A stretch of 64,000 nucleotides of DNA, from the NCBI RefSeq assembly GCF_011682055.1, contig NZ_JAAQOM010000024.1, positions 28,468-92,467 of the forward strand, given 5' to 3'. Position numbers and translations under genes: made by a program. This document shows, piece after piece, positions 37,201 through 45,068 of this stretch. Positions within the stretch are counted from its first letter, which is position 1, and the number at the start of each line of letters is the position of its first letter. The stretch is from Telluria antibiotica (GTDB lineage: Bacteria > Pseudomonadota > Gammaproteobacteria > Burkholderiales > Burkholderiaceae_D). The notes beneath the pieces are model-generated. The model saw only the letters and a list, made by a program, of their open reading frames with translations, searched no databases and was not told the DNA's origin.

Positions 37201-37967
37201 CGGTACTGCGCCGGCAGCTGCGCGTACGCCTGGATCAGGCCGTCGAAATTCTTGCGGTGGTCGAAGCCGCCCGGCGCGTACATGAGGATGTCGCGCCGGA
37301 TGTGCAGGCGCTCGCGCAGGGCGCGCGTCAGTTCGTCCGGGTACTGCATCCGCTGGAAGCGTCCGTCCACCGCCGTCGAGATGTTGACGACGCGGTCCGC
37401 ATCGAGGCCCAGCGTGGCCACCGCCTCCGCGCGCGAGTAGGCCGAGATGGACAGCAGCAGGTCGGCGTTGCGCAGCGAGTCGATCTTGCGGTCGTAGTAC
37501 TGGCGCAGCAACGTGGTCGGCAGGTAGACCTCGGGCTTCAGGTAGGGAATGAGGTCGTACAGGATGGCCGCCGTGCGCACGCCGGGCACGTCCTTGTCGA
37601 TGCGCGTCACGGCGTCGTCGACATAGCCCTCGAACAGGCTCGTGACGAGGACGACGTCGGCCTGCATCTCGGCCAGGAAATGCGCGCGCACGTGTTCCGC
37701 CGCGCGCGCGCGCCAGCGGTTCGTCGTCTCGTGCTCGGCGACGGGACGCGGCACGTCGAACACGCGGATGCGCTCGGGCGGCACGAGGCCGGCGAACGCG
37801 GTGCGCAAGTCGTCCAGGCTGTCCGGGAAGGCGCCGCTCAGCGCCAGCCACACCTCGTGTCGTCCGGCATTACGGGCGATCGCCTGCGCGATCGATAGCG
37901 AATACCGGCCGATGCCGCGGAAGCGGCTTTCCGTCTGCGCGCCCTGGAGGTCGATGAGGATGCGCAT
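34275..37967 (-). CDS. Three-domain glycosyltransferase (three tandem GT-B modules)
   Basis: A 1230-residue cytoplasmic polymerase-like enzyme. Module 1 (about 1-400) starts MRILIDLQGAQTESRFRGIG and has FPSLHEGFGLPVLEAMSCG. Module 2 (about 475-835) starts KLTWRVEGPFDSSYSLALLN and has VAPSRAEGFAMPLAEAMLSG. Module 3 (about 845-1200) starts KIGWVTSWHTKCGIATYSAH and has VFPYQNTGESASGAVRYGLA, a divergent donor site. Multi-domain enzymes of this layout (E. coli WbdA) build the repeating unit of ABC-exported O-antigens. The ATG at 37967 forms TAATG with the stop of the FkbM-like gene; upstream extension in the same frame is not coding. The sugars and linkages cannot be told from sequence. Confidence 0.88.
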   Translation of the reverse strand: MRILIDLQGAQTESRFRGIGRYSLSIAQAIARNAGRHEVWLALSGAFPDSLDDLRTAFAGLVPPERIRVFDVPRPVAEHETTNRWRARAAEHVRAHFLAEMQADVVLVTSLFEGYVDDAVTRIDKDVPGVRTAAILYDLIPYLKPEVYLPTTLLRQYYDRKIDSLRNADLLLSISAYSRAEAVATLGLDADRVVNISTAVDGRFQRMQYPDELTRALRERLHIRRDILMYAPGGFDHRKNFDGLIQAYAQLPAQYRAAYQLVIVSKINRGDQANLQALAAQAGLRDDELVLTGYVSDDELVMLYNMAALFVFPSLHEGFGLPVLEAMSCGAPVLGANATSVPEVIGCDEALFDPAVPAQIAAKIQQAMADDALRARLREHGLAQARTFSWDRSAVTALAALEKLVADAAPAAAMPWERQQALSAARYRDLLRDVAREYRAAGVQDDEELKLLADVMARNLQQTDRIRRGRVLPDKLTWRVEGPFDSSYSLALLNRETALALRELGHDVALHSTEGPGDFAPDPAFLQANPALAALHARVASLREEDADVCSRNLYPPRVDDMRGRLNLLHHYAWEESAFPHDWTTAFNAHLQGMTCLSTHVQKVMVDQGVCVPMRTSGCGVDHWLRVRADRTRPCPGRAFRFLHVSSCFPRKGADVLLRAYGDAFTIADDVTLVIKTFANPHNDIHTWLADARRDNPAYPDVVILEEDLSDAELKGLLEECHVLVAPSRAEGFAMPLAEAMLSGLPVITTGWSGQLDFCNPETAWLVDFTFTPAQTHFGLFGSVWAEPDQDHLARTMRDVRALPAPERRAKADRGRDLLLERFTWRHVAERLVDAARAFAQPAHAGEQKIGWVTSWHTKCGIATYSAHLIHNLPADVTILAAHAAERTAADGPEVVRCWEQGDHDTLDELAAAIDAAGVTTLVLQFNYGFFQLERLAAFLLAQRAAGRIVVVTLHATIDPAHVPHKRLEILVPALRACQRVLVHAPADLNRLKRHGLLDNVTLFPHGILDWPEPAPRRAAKTFEIASYGFFLPHKGLPQLVEALALLRGEGRDVRLNMVNAEYPIAESAQLVADVKALAKRLMVDDLVDFCTDFLDDHASLGKLAASDLIVFPYQNTGESASGAVRYGLASGRPVAVTPLAIFDDVQAVTFRLPGQAPQEIAAGIAALMDDVAAGAPRVGAIQAEAGRWRAAHRYSRLGERLYNMMNALHAAAAEGARAHGVTAASFHES

Positions 37968-39244
37968 TATTCGGCGTCCCCGTCGACGGCCTGCTTGAGT
38001 TCCGCGTACAGCCGCGCCGCGCGCGGCGACAGGCGCCGCGTGACGGCGGGCGCGCCGCCCTGCGACACGACGACGACGGGCGCCTCCGCCGCCTTGCCGG
38101 CCGCGGCGTCCGACCCCTGCCCCGTCACGACGCGCGCCACCCGGCCCGTCTGGCGCAGCGCCCAGCGTGCCACGCGGCCGGCGAAGCGGCGGCCGCGACT
38201 CGCATGCGTGTACGCGAAGCGCAATGGCTCCGTCACGCGCCACGATTTGCTCGCATACACGTGCCCGAGCTCGCCGCCCAGCGCGTCGACCTGCTTGCGC
38301 AGGTCTTCCGCCGCCTGCCACCAGAAATAGGCCTTCTGTTCGAGTTCCTTGATCTTGTCCCTGGCCGCGGCGGCCTGCCCGGACAGGGCGGCCAGGCGCG
38401 CGTCGAGTTCGGCCGCCCGCTTGGCCTCCCGTTCGGCAGCCGCGCGCGCCGCCTCGCTGGCGGCCAGTTCGGCGTCGCGCGCGTGCAGGCGGCTCGTGAG
38501 GTCGGCGACCTGGCCCCGATATTCCGCGACGGCCACGTTGCACAGGCCCCAGCTGGCCTGGCCGCTGACTTCCACGGCATCGAAGATGTTCGGCGGCGCC
38601 GAGAAGGCGGCGGCCAGTTCCGGATGCTCGTCCGCGATATAGAAACGGTTCAGGCCATCGAAATAGACGTAGCGGTAGCCGGCGGCGGTGACCAGGTGCT
38701 CCCACTTGTCGTGGTCCGTCTCCGTCGAATTCGGCACGGTGGCCTCGACGACGAGGACCCACGGCCGCAGGCGCGTGCTGTCCCAGCCGCGCAGGACCTG
38801 CTCCTCGAAACCTTCGACGTCGATCTTCAGCCAGTGGACATCCTTCCCGTCCAGCCGTTCCAGCGCCGACTTCAAGGTCAGCACCGGCGTCTGGAGGCGT
38901 TCGACCGCATAGCCCCGTTCCGCCTGGTGGCGTTCGGCATAGCCGGGAATGGCCGTGCTCAGGCCCGTATCGGCGAACACGTTCAGCTCGAGGACGCCCT
39001 CGCGCTCGCCCAGCGCCACCTGCAGCACCGTCTCGTCGGGCCGGTCCTCGCGCAGCAACTGCGCGAACGCCGGCACGGGCTCGACGTGCACGCCGCGCCA
39101 GCCGCGCTCATAGAACGCCCGGCTGACGGAATCGATGCGGGGATGCTGGGCGCCCACGTCGACGTACGTCCCGTCGGACACATGGCCGAGTGCACGCCAC
39201 AGCATGACGTCCTCGAAATTCTGCGCGTACGAAAGAAAACCCAT
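37967..39244 (-). CDS. FkbM-family methyltransferase with C-terminal coiled coil
   Basis: A 425-residue protein. Residues about 1-230 are an FkbM-type SAM-dependent methyltransferase: GFLSYAQNFEDVMLWRAL, GTYVDVGAQHPRIDSVSRAF (SAM loop), HVEPVPAFAQLLREDRP and HWLKIDVEGFEEQVLRGWD. Residues about 250-330 are Ala/Glu/Arg-rich and predicted coiled coil. The tail ends LSPRAARLYAELKQAVDGDAE. Methylation of the growing non-reducing end is a known chain-termination device in ABC-dependent O-antigens, with the coiled coil acting as ruler (WbdD). Here that is inference; no kinase domain is present. Coupled by 1-bp overlaps to wzt upstream and the three-domain glycosyltransferase downstream. Confidence 0.87.
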   Translation of the reverse strand: MGFLSYAQNFEDVMLWRALGHVSDGTYVDVGAQHPRIDSVSRAFYERGWRGVHVEPVPAFAQLLREDRPDETVLQVALGEREGVLELNVFADTGLSTAIPGYAERHQAERGYAVERLQTPVLTLKSALERLDGKDVHWLKIDVEGFEEQVLRGWDSTRLRPWVLVVEATVPNSTETDHDKWEHLVTAAGYRYVYFDGLNRFYIADEHPELAAAFSAPPNIFDAVEVSGQASWGLCNVAVAEYRGQVADLTSRLHARDAELAASEAARAAAEREAKRAAELDARLAALSGQAAAARDKIKELEQKAYFWWQAAEDLRKQVDALGGELGHVYASKSWRVTEPLRFAYTHASRGRRFAGRVARWALRQTGRVARVVTGQGSDAAAGKAAEAPVVVVSQGGAPAVTRRLSPRAARLYAELKQAVDGDAE

Positions 39245-40491
39245 CACATGACCTTGACGTCGTTGCGCTCGATGACGAAGCGTGCATCGAGACTGGTGCT
39301 GCCGATGAAGAAATCGCGATCGACGTTGATGACGTCGAAGACCAGCAGGTTGTCGACCCACTCGTAGTTGTCGGACAGGTGCGTGTCCGAACTCACGAGC
39401 GCGGGCGACACGGAATACGAACCGGGACCGAGCGTGCACGTGAACGGCAGGCGGAACACGATCGTTTCACCGGCGCGCGGCGCCTCGACGATCTGGTGCG
39501 TGTGCCACGTGTTGGTGCCCCAGATGATGTGGCCCTGCTTGTCGCGGACCATGTACCCGAGCACGAGGCGCGGCAGGTCTGCGTGGACCGTCACCTGCAG
39601 GCGCAGCTCGACGCGCTGGCCGACGTTGACGACGGCCAGTTCCTGCGCCGTCGCCGCGTCGACCAGGCGCAGGTCGGCCACGCGCGCCTCGCCGGAGCCG
39701 CTGCGCGTCGTCAGCCAGCCGTTCCTGGCACGGCGCTGCTCGACCGTCAGCTTGGCGTTTTCCTTTTCCGTGATCATCGCGTTGTAGTAGTCGACGACTT
39801 CGTCCGGCACGCCGTCCTTCAAGACCCGTCCCTTGTCGATGAGGATGACGCGGTCGCACAAGGTGCGGACGTCGCTCAGGCTGTGGCTGACGAAGATGAT
39901 CGACACGCCCTGTTCGCGGAACTGGCGGATGCGGTCGAAGCTCTTGTGCTGGAAATAGCTGTCGCCGACGGACAGGGCCTCGTCCACGATCAGCAGGTCG
40001 GGCCGGAACGCCGTGGCGACGCTGAACGCGACCCGCACCTGCATCCCGCTCGAATACGTGCGCATCGGCTGGTCGAAATAGGCACCGATCTCGGCGAACG
40101 CCTCGATCTCGGGCATCGCCCGGTGGATGTCGTCCCGGGCGTATCCCATCAGGCCGGCCGAGTGGTAGACGTTCTCGCGCCCCGTCAGGTCGCCGTTGAA
40201 GCCCATGCCCAGTTCCAGGATGGCGGCCACGCGGCCGCGCACGACGACCTGGCCGACCGTCGGCTGGATCGTGCCCGTGATCAGCTTCAGCAGCGTGGAC
40301 TTGCCGGCGCCGTTCTGGCCGATGATGCCCACCGCCTCCCCCGCCGCGATCGAGAACCCGATGTCCTTCAGCACCCAGTGCTCGTGCTGAGGGTGCACGC
40401 CCGGGAAGAACCACGATGCGACCCGGCGCAGTTCGCTGCCCCAGCGGCGGTATGCCTTGCCGAGGCCGCGCACCTCCAGTTCGCCGCTCAT
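39244..40491 (-). CDS. wzt: Polysaccharide ABC exporter ATP-binding protein (Wzt-like, with glycan-binding C-terminal domain)
   Basis: A 415-residue ATPase. The nucleotide-binding domain (about 1-240) has Walker A GQNGAGKSTLLKLI, the TagH/Wzt-type GFNGDLTGRENVY region, signature YSSGMQVRVAFSVATAF, Walker B DLLIVDEALSVGD and FVSHSLSDV. Residues about 265-415 form a beta-rich Wzt C-terminal domain, which in E. coli O8/O9a recognises the modified end of the polymer before export. Its presence fits a terminal methylation by the adjacent FkbM-like protein. Overlaps wzm by 4 bp. Confidence 0.92.
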   Translation of the reverse strand: MSGELEVRGLGKAYRRWGSELRRVASWFFPGVHPQHEHWVLKDIGFSIAAGEAVGIIGQNGAGKSTLLKLITGTIQPTVGQVVVRGRVAAILELGMGFNGDLTGRENVYHSAGLMGYARDDIHRAMPEIEAFAEIGAYFDQPMRTYSSGMQVRVAFSVATAFRPDLLIVDEALSVGDSYFQHKSFDRIRQFREQGVSIIFVSHSLSDVRTLCDRVILIDKGRVLKDGVPDEVVDYYNAMITEKENAKLTVEQRRARNGWLTTRSGSGEARVADLRLVDAATAQELAVVNVGQRVELRLQVTVHADLPRLVLGYMVRDKQGHIIWGTNTWHTHQIVEAPRAGETIVFRLPFTCTLGPGSYSVSPALVSSDTHLSDNYEWVDNLLVFDVINVDRDFFIGSTSLDARFVIERNDVKVM

Positions 40492-41282
40492 AGCTGGTCC
40501 ACCATTTCCGGGATGGCCTTGCGAAACAGGACGAGCGACACGAACAGCGACACGGCCGCGATGGCGGCGGCGCCGACCAGCGAGCTTGCCTGCGGCACGC
40601 GGTCATACAGGAGGATGTCGTGGTAGGCGACCACGATCGGCACCAGCGGATTGAGCGCCAGCCACGAGCGGTAGGCTTCGGGGATGATGTTCGCCATGTA
40701 GACCACGGGCGTGAACCAGTACAGGAATTGCATCGCGACGGGCACCACCTGCCCCACGTCGCGCATGAAGACGTTGAGCACGCCCAGGCCCAGGCCGATG
40801 CCCAGGCCCAGCGCGATCGTCAGGGCCATCAGCGCGGGCAGCGCGAGCAGCGCCGTGCCCGGCACATGCCCGAGCGCCCCGAAGATCAGCAGCACCGCGA
40901 AGAACAGCAGCACGTTGTTGACGAGCGCACTGCCCACGACGATGAACGGCAGCGCGATGCGGGGGAACGACAGCTTCTTGAGGATGTTGGCGTTGTCGAT
41001 GAACAGCGTCAGGCAGCGGTTGACGATTTCGGCGAACAGCGACCAGCCGAGCGTGCCGGCCATCAGGTAGATGGCGTACGCATAGCGGTTCGTGATGCCG
41101 GGCAGCTTGGACGACAGCACGGCGGACAGGACGAAGGCAAAGATGACGACCTGCGCCAGCGGATTCAGGATCATCCACAAGCCGCCGAGCCGGCTGCGCA
41201 CGAATTTCGTCCGCAGCTCCGTCCGTATCGACGACGATATGAAAAATCGGTAGCGCCATGCGCCCGACAACATGCCAAACAT
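40488..41282 (-). CDS. wzm: Polysaccharide ABC exporter permease (Wzm-like)
   Basis: A 264-residue ABC-2 type permease with about six membrane helices. FVRSRLGGLWMILNPLAQVVIFAFVLS near the N-terminus and FMRDVGQVVPVAMQFLYWFTPVVYMANIIPE are family hallmarks. It forms the channel for undecaprenyl-linked polymer with Wzt. The ATG at 41282 (MFGMLSGAWRYRFF) is preceded by AAAGGGAT; an in-frame start 48 bp upstream would add 16 unlikely residues. First gene of the minus-strand polysaccharide operon. Confidence 0.9.
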   Translation of the reverse strand: MFGMLSGAWRYRFFISSSIRTELRTKFVRSRLGGLWMILNPLAQVVIFAFVLSAVLSSKLPGITNRYAYAIYLMAGTLGWSLFAEIVNRCLTLFIDNANILKKLSFPRIALPFIVVGSALVNNVLLFFAVLLIFGALGHVPGTALLALPALMALTIALGLGIGLGLGVLNVFMRDVGQVVPVAMQFLYWFTPVVYMANIIPEAYRSWLALNPLVPIVVAYHDILLYDRVPQASSLVGAAAIAAVSLFVSLVLFRKAIPEMVDQL

Positions 41283-41378
41283 TGCTGGAATCCCTTTTGG
41301 ACTGTTCTCTGACGAGGCAGGAGCGCCCAAAAAATAGTTCGCCAGAAAGAGAGCGCGTTGCTAGTTTACAACCGAAAT

Positions 41379-41406
41379 ATTTTAACTCATGTACAAAAAT
41401 TGTGAA
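41379..41406 (-). promoter_or_regulatory. Putative sigma-70-type promoter for the polysaccharide operon
   Basis: On the minus strand TTCACA (41401-41406) and TAAAAT (41379-41384) are separated by 16 bp, about 90 bp upstream of the wzm start, within a markedly AT-rich stretch (41330-41440). No JUMPstart/ops element was found in the 295-bp gap. Confidence 0.4.
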
Positions 41407-41577
41407 AAACGGTATATGTTTGTCAACAGGTAAAAGATGTGTCCAAGTGTTAGCGCAAGGACATCGGTCACCCGCCGCCGCACCTTTGCGGGCGTGCGCG
41501 CTTTAACGGTAGGCCCATCGTCACTCCCTTAGGATCGGCCCTGCAGTACATACCGAACCGTTCGAGGAATCATCTCA

Positions 41578-42492
41578 ATGACGACAGGGCGCGACAAGGA
41601 CGAAGGCCGGCACCGGCAACTGGACGAACAGGGCGGCGGCCAGAGCCATGGCGTGCTCGCCGCCGGCGAGGTCGAGGGCAATGCTTTCGAGCCGATGGGC
41701 AATCCGGGGGGCGTGTTCTGCAACGGCGCGTTCCTCGACCTGACCTTGTACAAGGAAGACGACGTCATCGGCCGCAATTGCCGCTTCCTGCAGGGCCCGG
41801 AAACGGACCGCCGCACGATCGACGAGGTGCGCAAGGCCGTCGCCGAGGAGCGCGCCGTCGACGTCCTGAACTACAAGGCCGACGGCACGCCGTTCTGGAA
41901 CGCGCCGTTCATCGGTCCCATCTTCGACCAGGACGGCACGCTGCGGTATTTCTTCGCGTCGCAGATGGACGTCACGGAGCGCCGCCTGAGCCAGGAATCG
42001 CACCTGCAGGCGCAGACGATGGAAGCGATCGGCCAGCTGACGGCCGGCATGGCGCACGACTTCAACAACCTGCTGCAGGTCATCAACGGCAACCTCGAAG
42101 TCGCCTTGATCAGCCTGGAGCGGCCGGACATGGCGCGCGCCGGGAAGCTCACCCAGCAGCTGCTCACGTTCGCGCGCAAGCAGCGCCTGGAACCGCGGCC
42201 CGTCGACATCAACAACCTCGTCGTGGAATTCTCCGAGATGCTCGTGCGCACCTTGGGCGACCGGGTCGGCCTGTTGTTCACGGACGTGATCATGCCGGAC
42301 GGGATGAACGGCCTGCAGCTCGTCGACGAGGTGCACCGCCTGCGCCCGCGCCTGCCCGTCCTCGTCACGACGGGCTATATGGACGAATTACCGGGACCGG
42401 GCCAGGCCCAGGGGGAGCGGTTGAACGTGCTCGCGAAGCCATACAAGCACGGCGACCGGGTCGAACGCGTGGAGGGGGCGCTGACAGCGTAG
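41578..42492 (+). pseudogene. Decayed LOV-domain hybrid histidine kinase (internal in-frame deletions)
   Basis: An open frame of 304 codons that reads as pieces of a LOV-HisKA-HATPase-receiver protein. LOV core: GRNCRFLQGPETD, with photoactive Cys68, ADGTPFWN and SQMDVTERR; the LOV start is shortened (NPGGVFCNGAF) and LTGY reads LTLY. HisKA box GMAHDFNNLLQVINGN keeps His160, but the following helix appears shortened. From residue about 230 it jumps straight into the middle of a receiver (GLLFTDVIMPDGMNG, Asp236), so the whole ATPase domain and the first half of the receiver are missing. It could not autophosphorylate. A good ribosome binding site (GAGGAAT) precedes the ATG. An assembly error is possible but the frame is intact throughout. 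Confidence 0.7.
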
Positions 42493-42570
42493 GGTGGGCA
42501 CCCCTGTGCCCACGCGTGACGTTCGCGATGCGTTGACGTCCGCGTGGGCTCGGGGAGCCCACCCTACCCG
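42490..42570. repeat. Two palindromic REP-like elements, head to head
   Basis: GTAGGGTGGGCAC-CCCT-GTGCCCACGCG (about 42490-42517) is followed by 23 bp and then CGCGTGGGCTC-GGG-GAGCCCACCCTAC (about 42541-42568). The pair begins at the stop codon of the kinase remnant and ends 4 bp from the convergent rhlE stop. Confidence 0.92.
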
Positions 42571-42571
42571 T

Positions 42572-44029
42572 TCAGGCTTTTGGCAATCCGCCCAGCAGCG
42601 CAGCCAGCTTGGGCTTCGCCTTGTTCGATGCGGCCGGTGCCGGCGCCGCTTCCTTGCGCGGGGCGACGGACGGCTCGTACGGCTTGAGGAACCACGGATC
42701 GACTTTGTCGCGGCGCGGCGCGCCCATGCCGCGCGGGCCCGGGCGTTCCGTGCGCTCGGGGCGCTCGCCACGCGGGTGGTCCGTCTCGCGACGGCCGCCG
42801 CGGCGGTCGACACCCCGGTCCGCGCCGCGGTCGTGGCCGCGCGACGGCGTGAAGCCGGTCAGCTCGCCGCGGGTGATGGTCTGCTTGATCAGTTTCTCGA
42901 TGTCGGCCAGCAGGCGCTCGTCCTTGTCCGAAAACACGGACAGCGCGTCGCCCGTCGCGCCGGCGCGGCCCGTGCGGCCGATGCGGTGCACGTAGTCCTC
43001 GGCGTTGTACGGCAGGTCGTAGTTGATCACGCACGGCAGGTCCGTGATGTCGAGGCCGCGCGCGGCGACGTCCGTCGCGACGAGCACGTCGATGTCGCCC
43101 TTCTTGAAGGCGTCGAGCGCCGCGATGCGCTCCTGCTGTGTCTTGTCGCCGTGGATGGCGGACGCCTTGATGCCGGCCTGCTCGAGATAGCGCGCCAGGC
43201 GCGAGGCGCCGATCTTCGTATTCGAGAACACGAGCACCTGTTTCAGGTCGCGCGCGCGGATCAGGTGCTCGACGACGTTGCGCTTCTGCTCTTCATCGAC
43301 CTTGTACAGCACCTGCGTGATGGAGGTGTTCGTGGCGTTGCTGCGCGCGACCTCGATCGTCAGCGGGTCGTTCAGGAAGCTGCCCGCCAGCTTCTTGATC
43401 TCGGGCGAGAACGTGGCCGAGAACATCAGGTTCTGGCGCTTCTTCGGCAGCAGGTTGATGATGCGCTGCAGGTCAGGCAGGAAGCCCATGTCGAGCATGC
43501 GGTCGGCCTCGTCCATCACGAGCATCTGGACCTGGGCCAGGCTGATGTTCTTCTGCTCCACGTGGTCGAGCAGGCGGCCCGGCGTCGCGATGACGATCTC
43601 GACGCCGCGGCGCAGGATCTCGGTCTGCGGCTTCATGTCCATGCCGCCGAAGACGACGGTGGAGCGCAGCGGCGTGTGCTGGGCATAGGCCTTGACGTTT
43701 TCCGCGACCTGGATCGCCAGTTCGCGCGTCGGCGTCAGCACGAGGGCGCGCACGGCATGGCGCGCCGGCGACATGCTCGTGTTGGCGTGCGGGAGCAGCA
43801 ACTGGATGATCGGCAGCGAGAAGCTGGCCGTCTTGCCGGTGCCGGTCTGGGCCGCGCCCATGACGTCGCGGCCCTGCAGGACGATGGGAATCGCCTGGGC
43901 CTGGATCGGGGTCGGGTGCACATAGCCCTGGTCCGACAGCGCACGCTCGATCTCAGGCGCCAGGCCGAAATCGGCGAAGCGCACGGTCGGCGCGCCGCCA
44001 GTTTCAATGGTGGTCGGTGTTTCAGACAT
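42572..44029 (-). CDS. rhlE: DEAD-box ATP-dependent RNA helicase RhlE
   Basis: A 485-residue RNA helicase. Motifs in order: Q motif with FADFGL...PTPIQAQAIP, I AQTGTGKT, Ia PTRELA, II MDEADRML, III SATFS, IV VLVFSNTK, V TDVAARGLD and VI HRIGRTGRAG. The last 110 residues are Arg/Gly/Pro-rich and disordered, as in RhlE proteins that assist ribosome assembly and cold adaptation. Monocistronic with a 250-bp leader. It ends beside a palindrome pair. Confidence 0.93.
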   Translation of the reverse strand: MSETPTTIETGGAPTVRFADFGLAPEIERALSDQGYVHPTPIQAQAIPIVLQGRDVMGAAQTGTGKTASFSLPIIQLLLPHANTSMSPARHAVRALVLTPTRELAIQVAENVKAYAQHTPLRSTVVFGGMDMKPQTEILRRGVEIVIATPGRLLDHVEQKNISLAQVQMLVMDEADRMLDMGFLPDLQRIINLLPKKRQNLMFSATFSPEIKKLAGSFLNDPLTIEVARSNATNTSITQVLYKVDEEQKRNVVEHLIRARDLKQVLVFSNTKIGASRLARYLEQAGIKASAIHGDKTQQERIAALDAFKKGDIDVLVATDVAARGLDITDLPCVINYDLPYNAEDYVHRIGRTGRAGATGDALSVFSDKDERLLADIEKLIKQTITRGELTGFTPSRGHDRGADRGVDRRGGRRETDHPRGERPERTERPGPRGMGAPRRDKVDPWFLKPYEPSVAPRKEAAPAPAASNKAKPKLAALLGGLPKA

Positions 44030-44290
44030 GTTTTCTTTCGGGCAATGAATCGTTGCGTTCTACGGCCGGGCTACTGCCCTGGCAGAGCCAACGCGGGAAA
44101 ACCGGGGTGACGGGACGCGCTTCGCGCGGCTTGGCCGGGAGCGGTGGTGGCTGCCTGGTCAGCGCCACACGGCGCCGCACGGACGTAGAGAGTCTAAATC
44201 GCGCTCAAGGTTACCTCAAATCGTACCCTCTGTATATGAAATCCGCGTTTTGGGGTGCAAATTACAATATTGTCATCTGCCTCGACGCAT
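44030..44290. other. Non-coding leader upstream of rhlE
   Basis: About 260 bp between the rhlE start and the next palindrome pair. It becomes AT-rich toward 44215-44285 (TATATGAAATCC, AATTACAATATTG), where the rhlE promoter probably lies. I see no gene or clear structured RNA; long 5' leaders are common for RNA helicase genes. Confidence 0.4.
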
Positions 44291-44390
44291 GGTGGGCGGG
44301 GGCCGCCCACCCTACGACAATCTCCGCCGTAGGGTGGGCATTTGAGGCCGGGGGCCTCAAATGAAACGTGCCCACCAACGTCGACCGGAC
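44291..44390. repeat. Two palindromic REP-like elements, one with an enlarged stem
   Basis: ATGGTGGGCGG-GGG-CCGCCCACCCTAC (about 44289-44316) faces GTAGGGTGGGCATTTGAGGCC-GGG-GGCCTCAAATG followed by AAACGTGCCCACC (about 44330-44378). The inserted ATTTGAGGCC arm is matched by its complement, so the stem is extended rather than broken. The pair lies at the 3' end of the Lon-domain gene. Confidence 0.9.
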
Positions 44391-44398
44391 CGGCACCG

Positions 44399-45016
44399 TT
44401 ACGAAGTGATGAGGCCGTGCTCGTCGAGCACGTCGTGCAGCAGTTCCAGCCGGATCATGGGATTGTCGAGCATGAGCATGCTCTGCTTCTGGTCATTGGG
44501 CAGCGGCAGCAGCTCGCACCAGCGGTTGGCCACCCAGCCGCAATCGTCCAGGCGGAACGGCGGCTGCACGGGCCAGCGGCTCTGCGGCACATCGTGCAGC
44601 GACGCGAGCACGCGGTCGAGCGCATCGGACGCGCCCTTCAGGTCGGACGGGATGCGCACGATGCGGTCGTTTTCCACCAATTCGGCCTCGGCCATCCACA
44701 GGCCGTTCGTGCGGCGCTCGCTGGCCACCACGTTGAACCGGGCACCGCCGCGGCACACCACCTGCAGCAGGCCGGGCGTGGACGCCGTCGTGTCCTGCAC
44801 GGACGCCAGCGTGCCCGCGGGCGAGAACCGCTCCTGTCCTTCCGGGGTGCGCACTTCCTGGCCATGGGTCAGCAGCACGACGCCGAACGGTTCGTTCTCG
44901 GTCAGGCAATGGCTGATCATGTCGAGGTAGCGCACCTCGAAGATCTGCAGCGGCAGCACGCCGTCCGGGAACAGCACCGTGCTGAGCGGGAACAGGGGTA
45001 ACGTGATCGTGGCCAT
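44399..45016 (-). CDS. LON peptidase substrate-binding (Lon-N) domain protein
   Basis: A 205-residue stand-alone Lon N-terminal (PUA-like) domain: LPLFPLSTVLFPDGVLPLQIFEVRYLDMI opens it, and PFGVVLL, the central GTLASVQDTT and CRGGARFNVV strands follow. There is no ATPase or protease domain. Such proteins are widespread; their cellular role is unsettled. The ATG at 45016 starts the conserved domain; the longer frame upstream is not homologous. 52 bp downstream of the cupredoxin-like gene on the same strand. Confidence 0.88.
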   Translation of the reverse strand: MATITLPLFPLSTVLFPDGVLPLQIFEVRYLDMISHCLTENEPFGVVLLTHGQEVRTPEGQERFSPAGTLASVQDTTASTPGLLQVVCRGGARFNVVASERRTNGLWMAEAELVENDRIVRIPSDLKGASDALDRVLASLHDVPQSRWPVQPPFRLDDCGWVANRWCELLPLPNDQKQSMLMLDNPMIRLELLHDVLDEHGLITS

Positions 45017-45068
45017 GCGCGCATGATGACAGATTCGCCGCGCGGGACGGTGCACGATTGCTGCCCTC

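Noticed and set aside
34275..38762. 1495-codon version of the three-domain glycosyltransferase
   Set aside because: The extra 265 codons run out of frame across the FkbM-like gene. MRILIDLQGAQT is the conserved start, coupled to the upstream stop.
41283..41577. JUMPstart/ops element before the polysaccharide operon
   Set aside because: No GGCGGTAG or close match on either strand in the gap.
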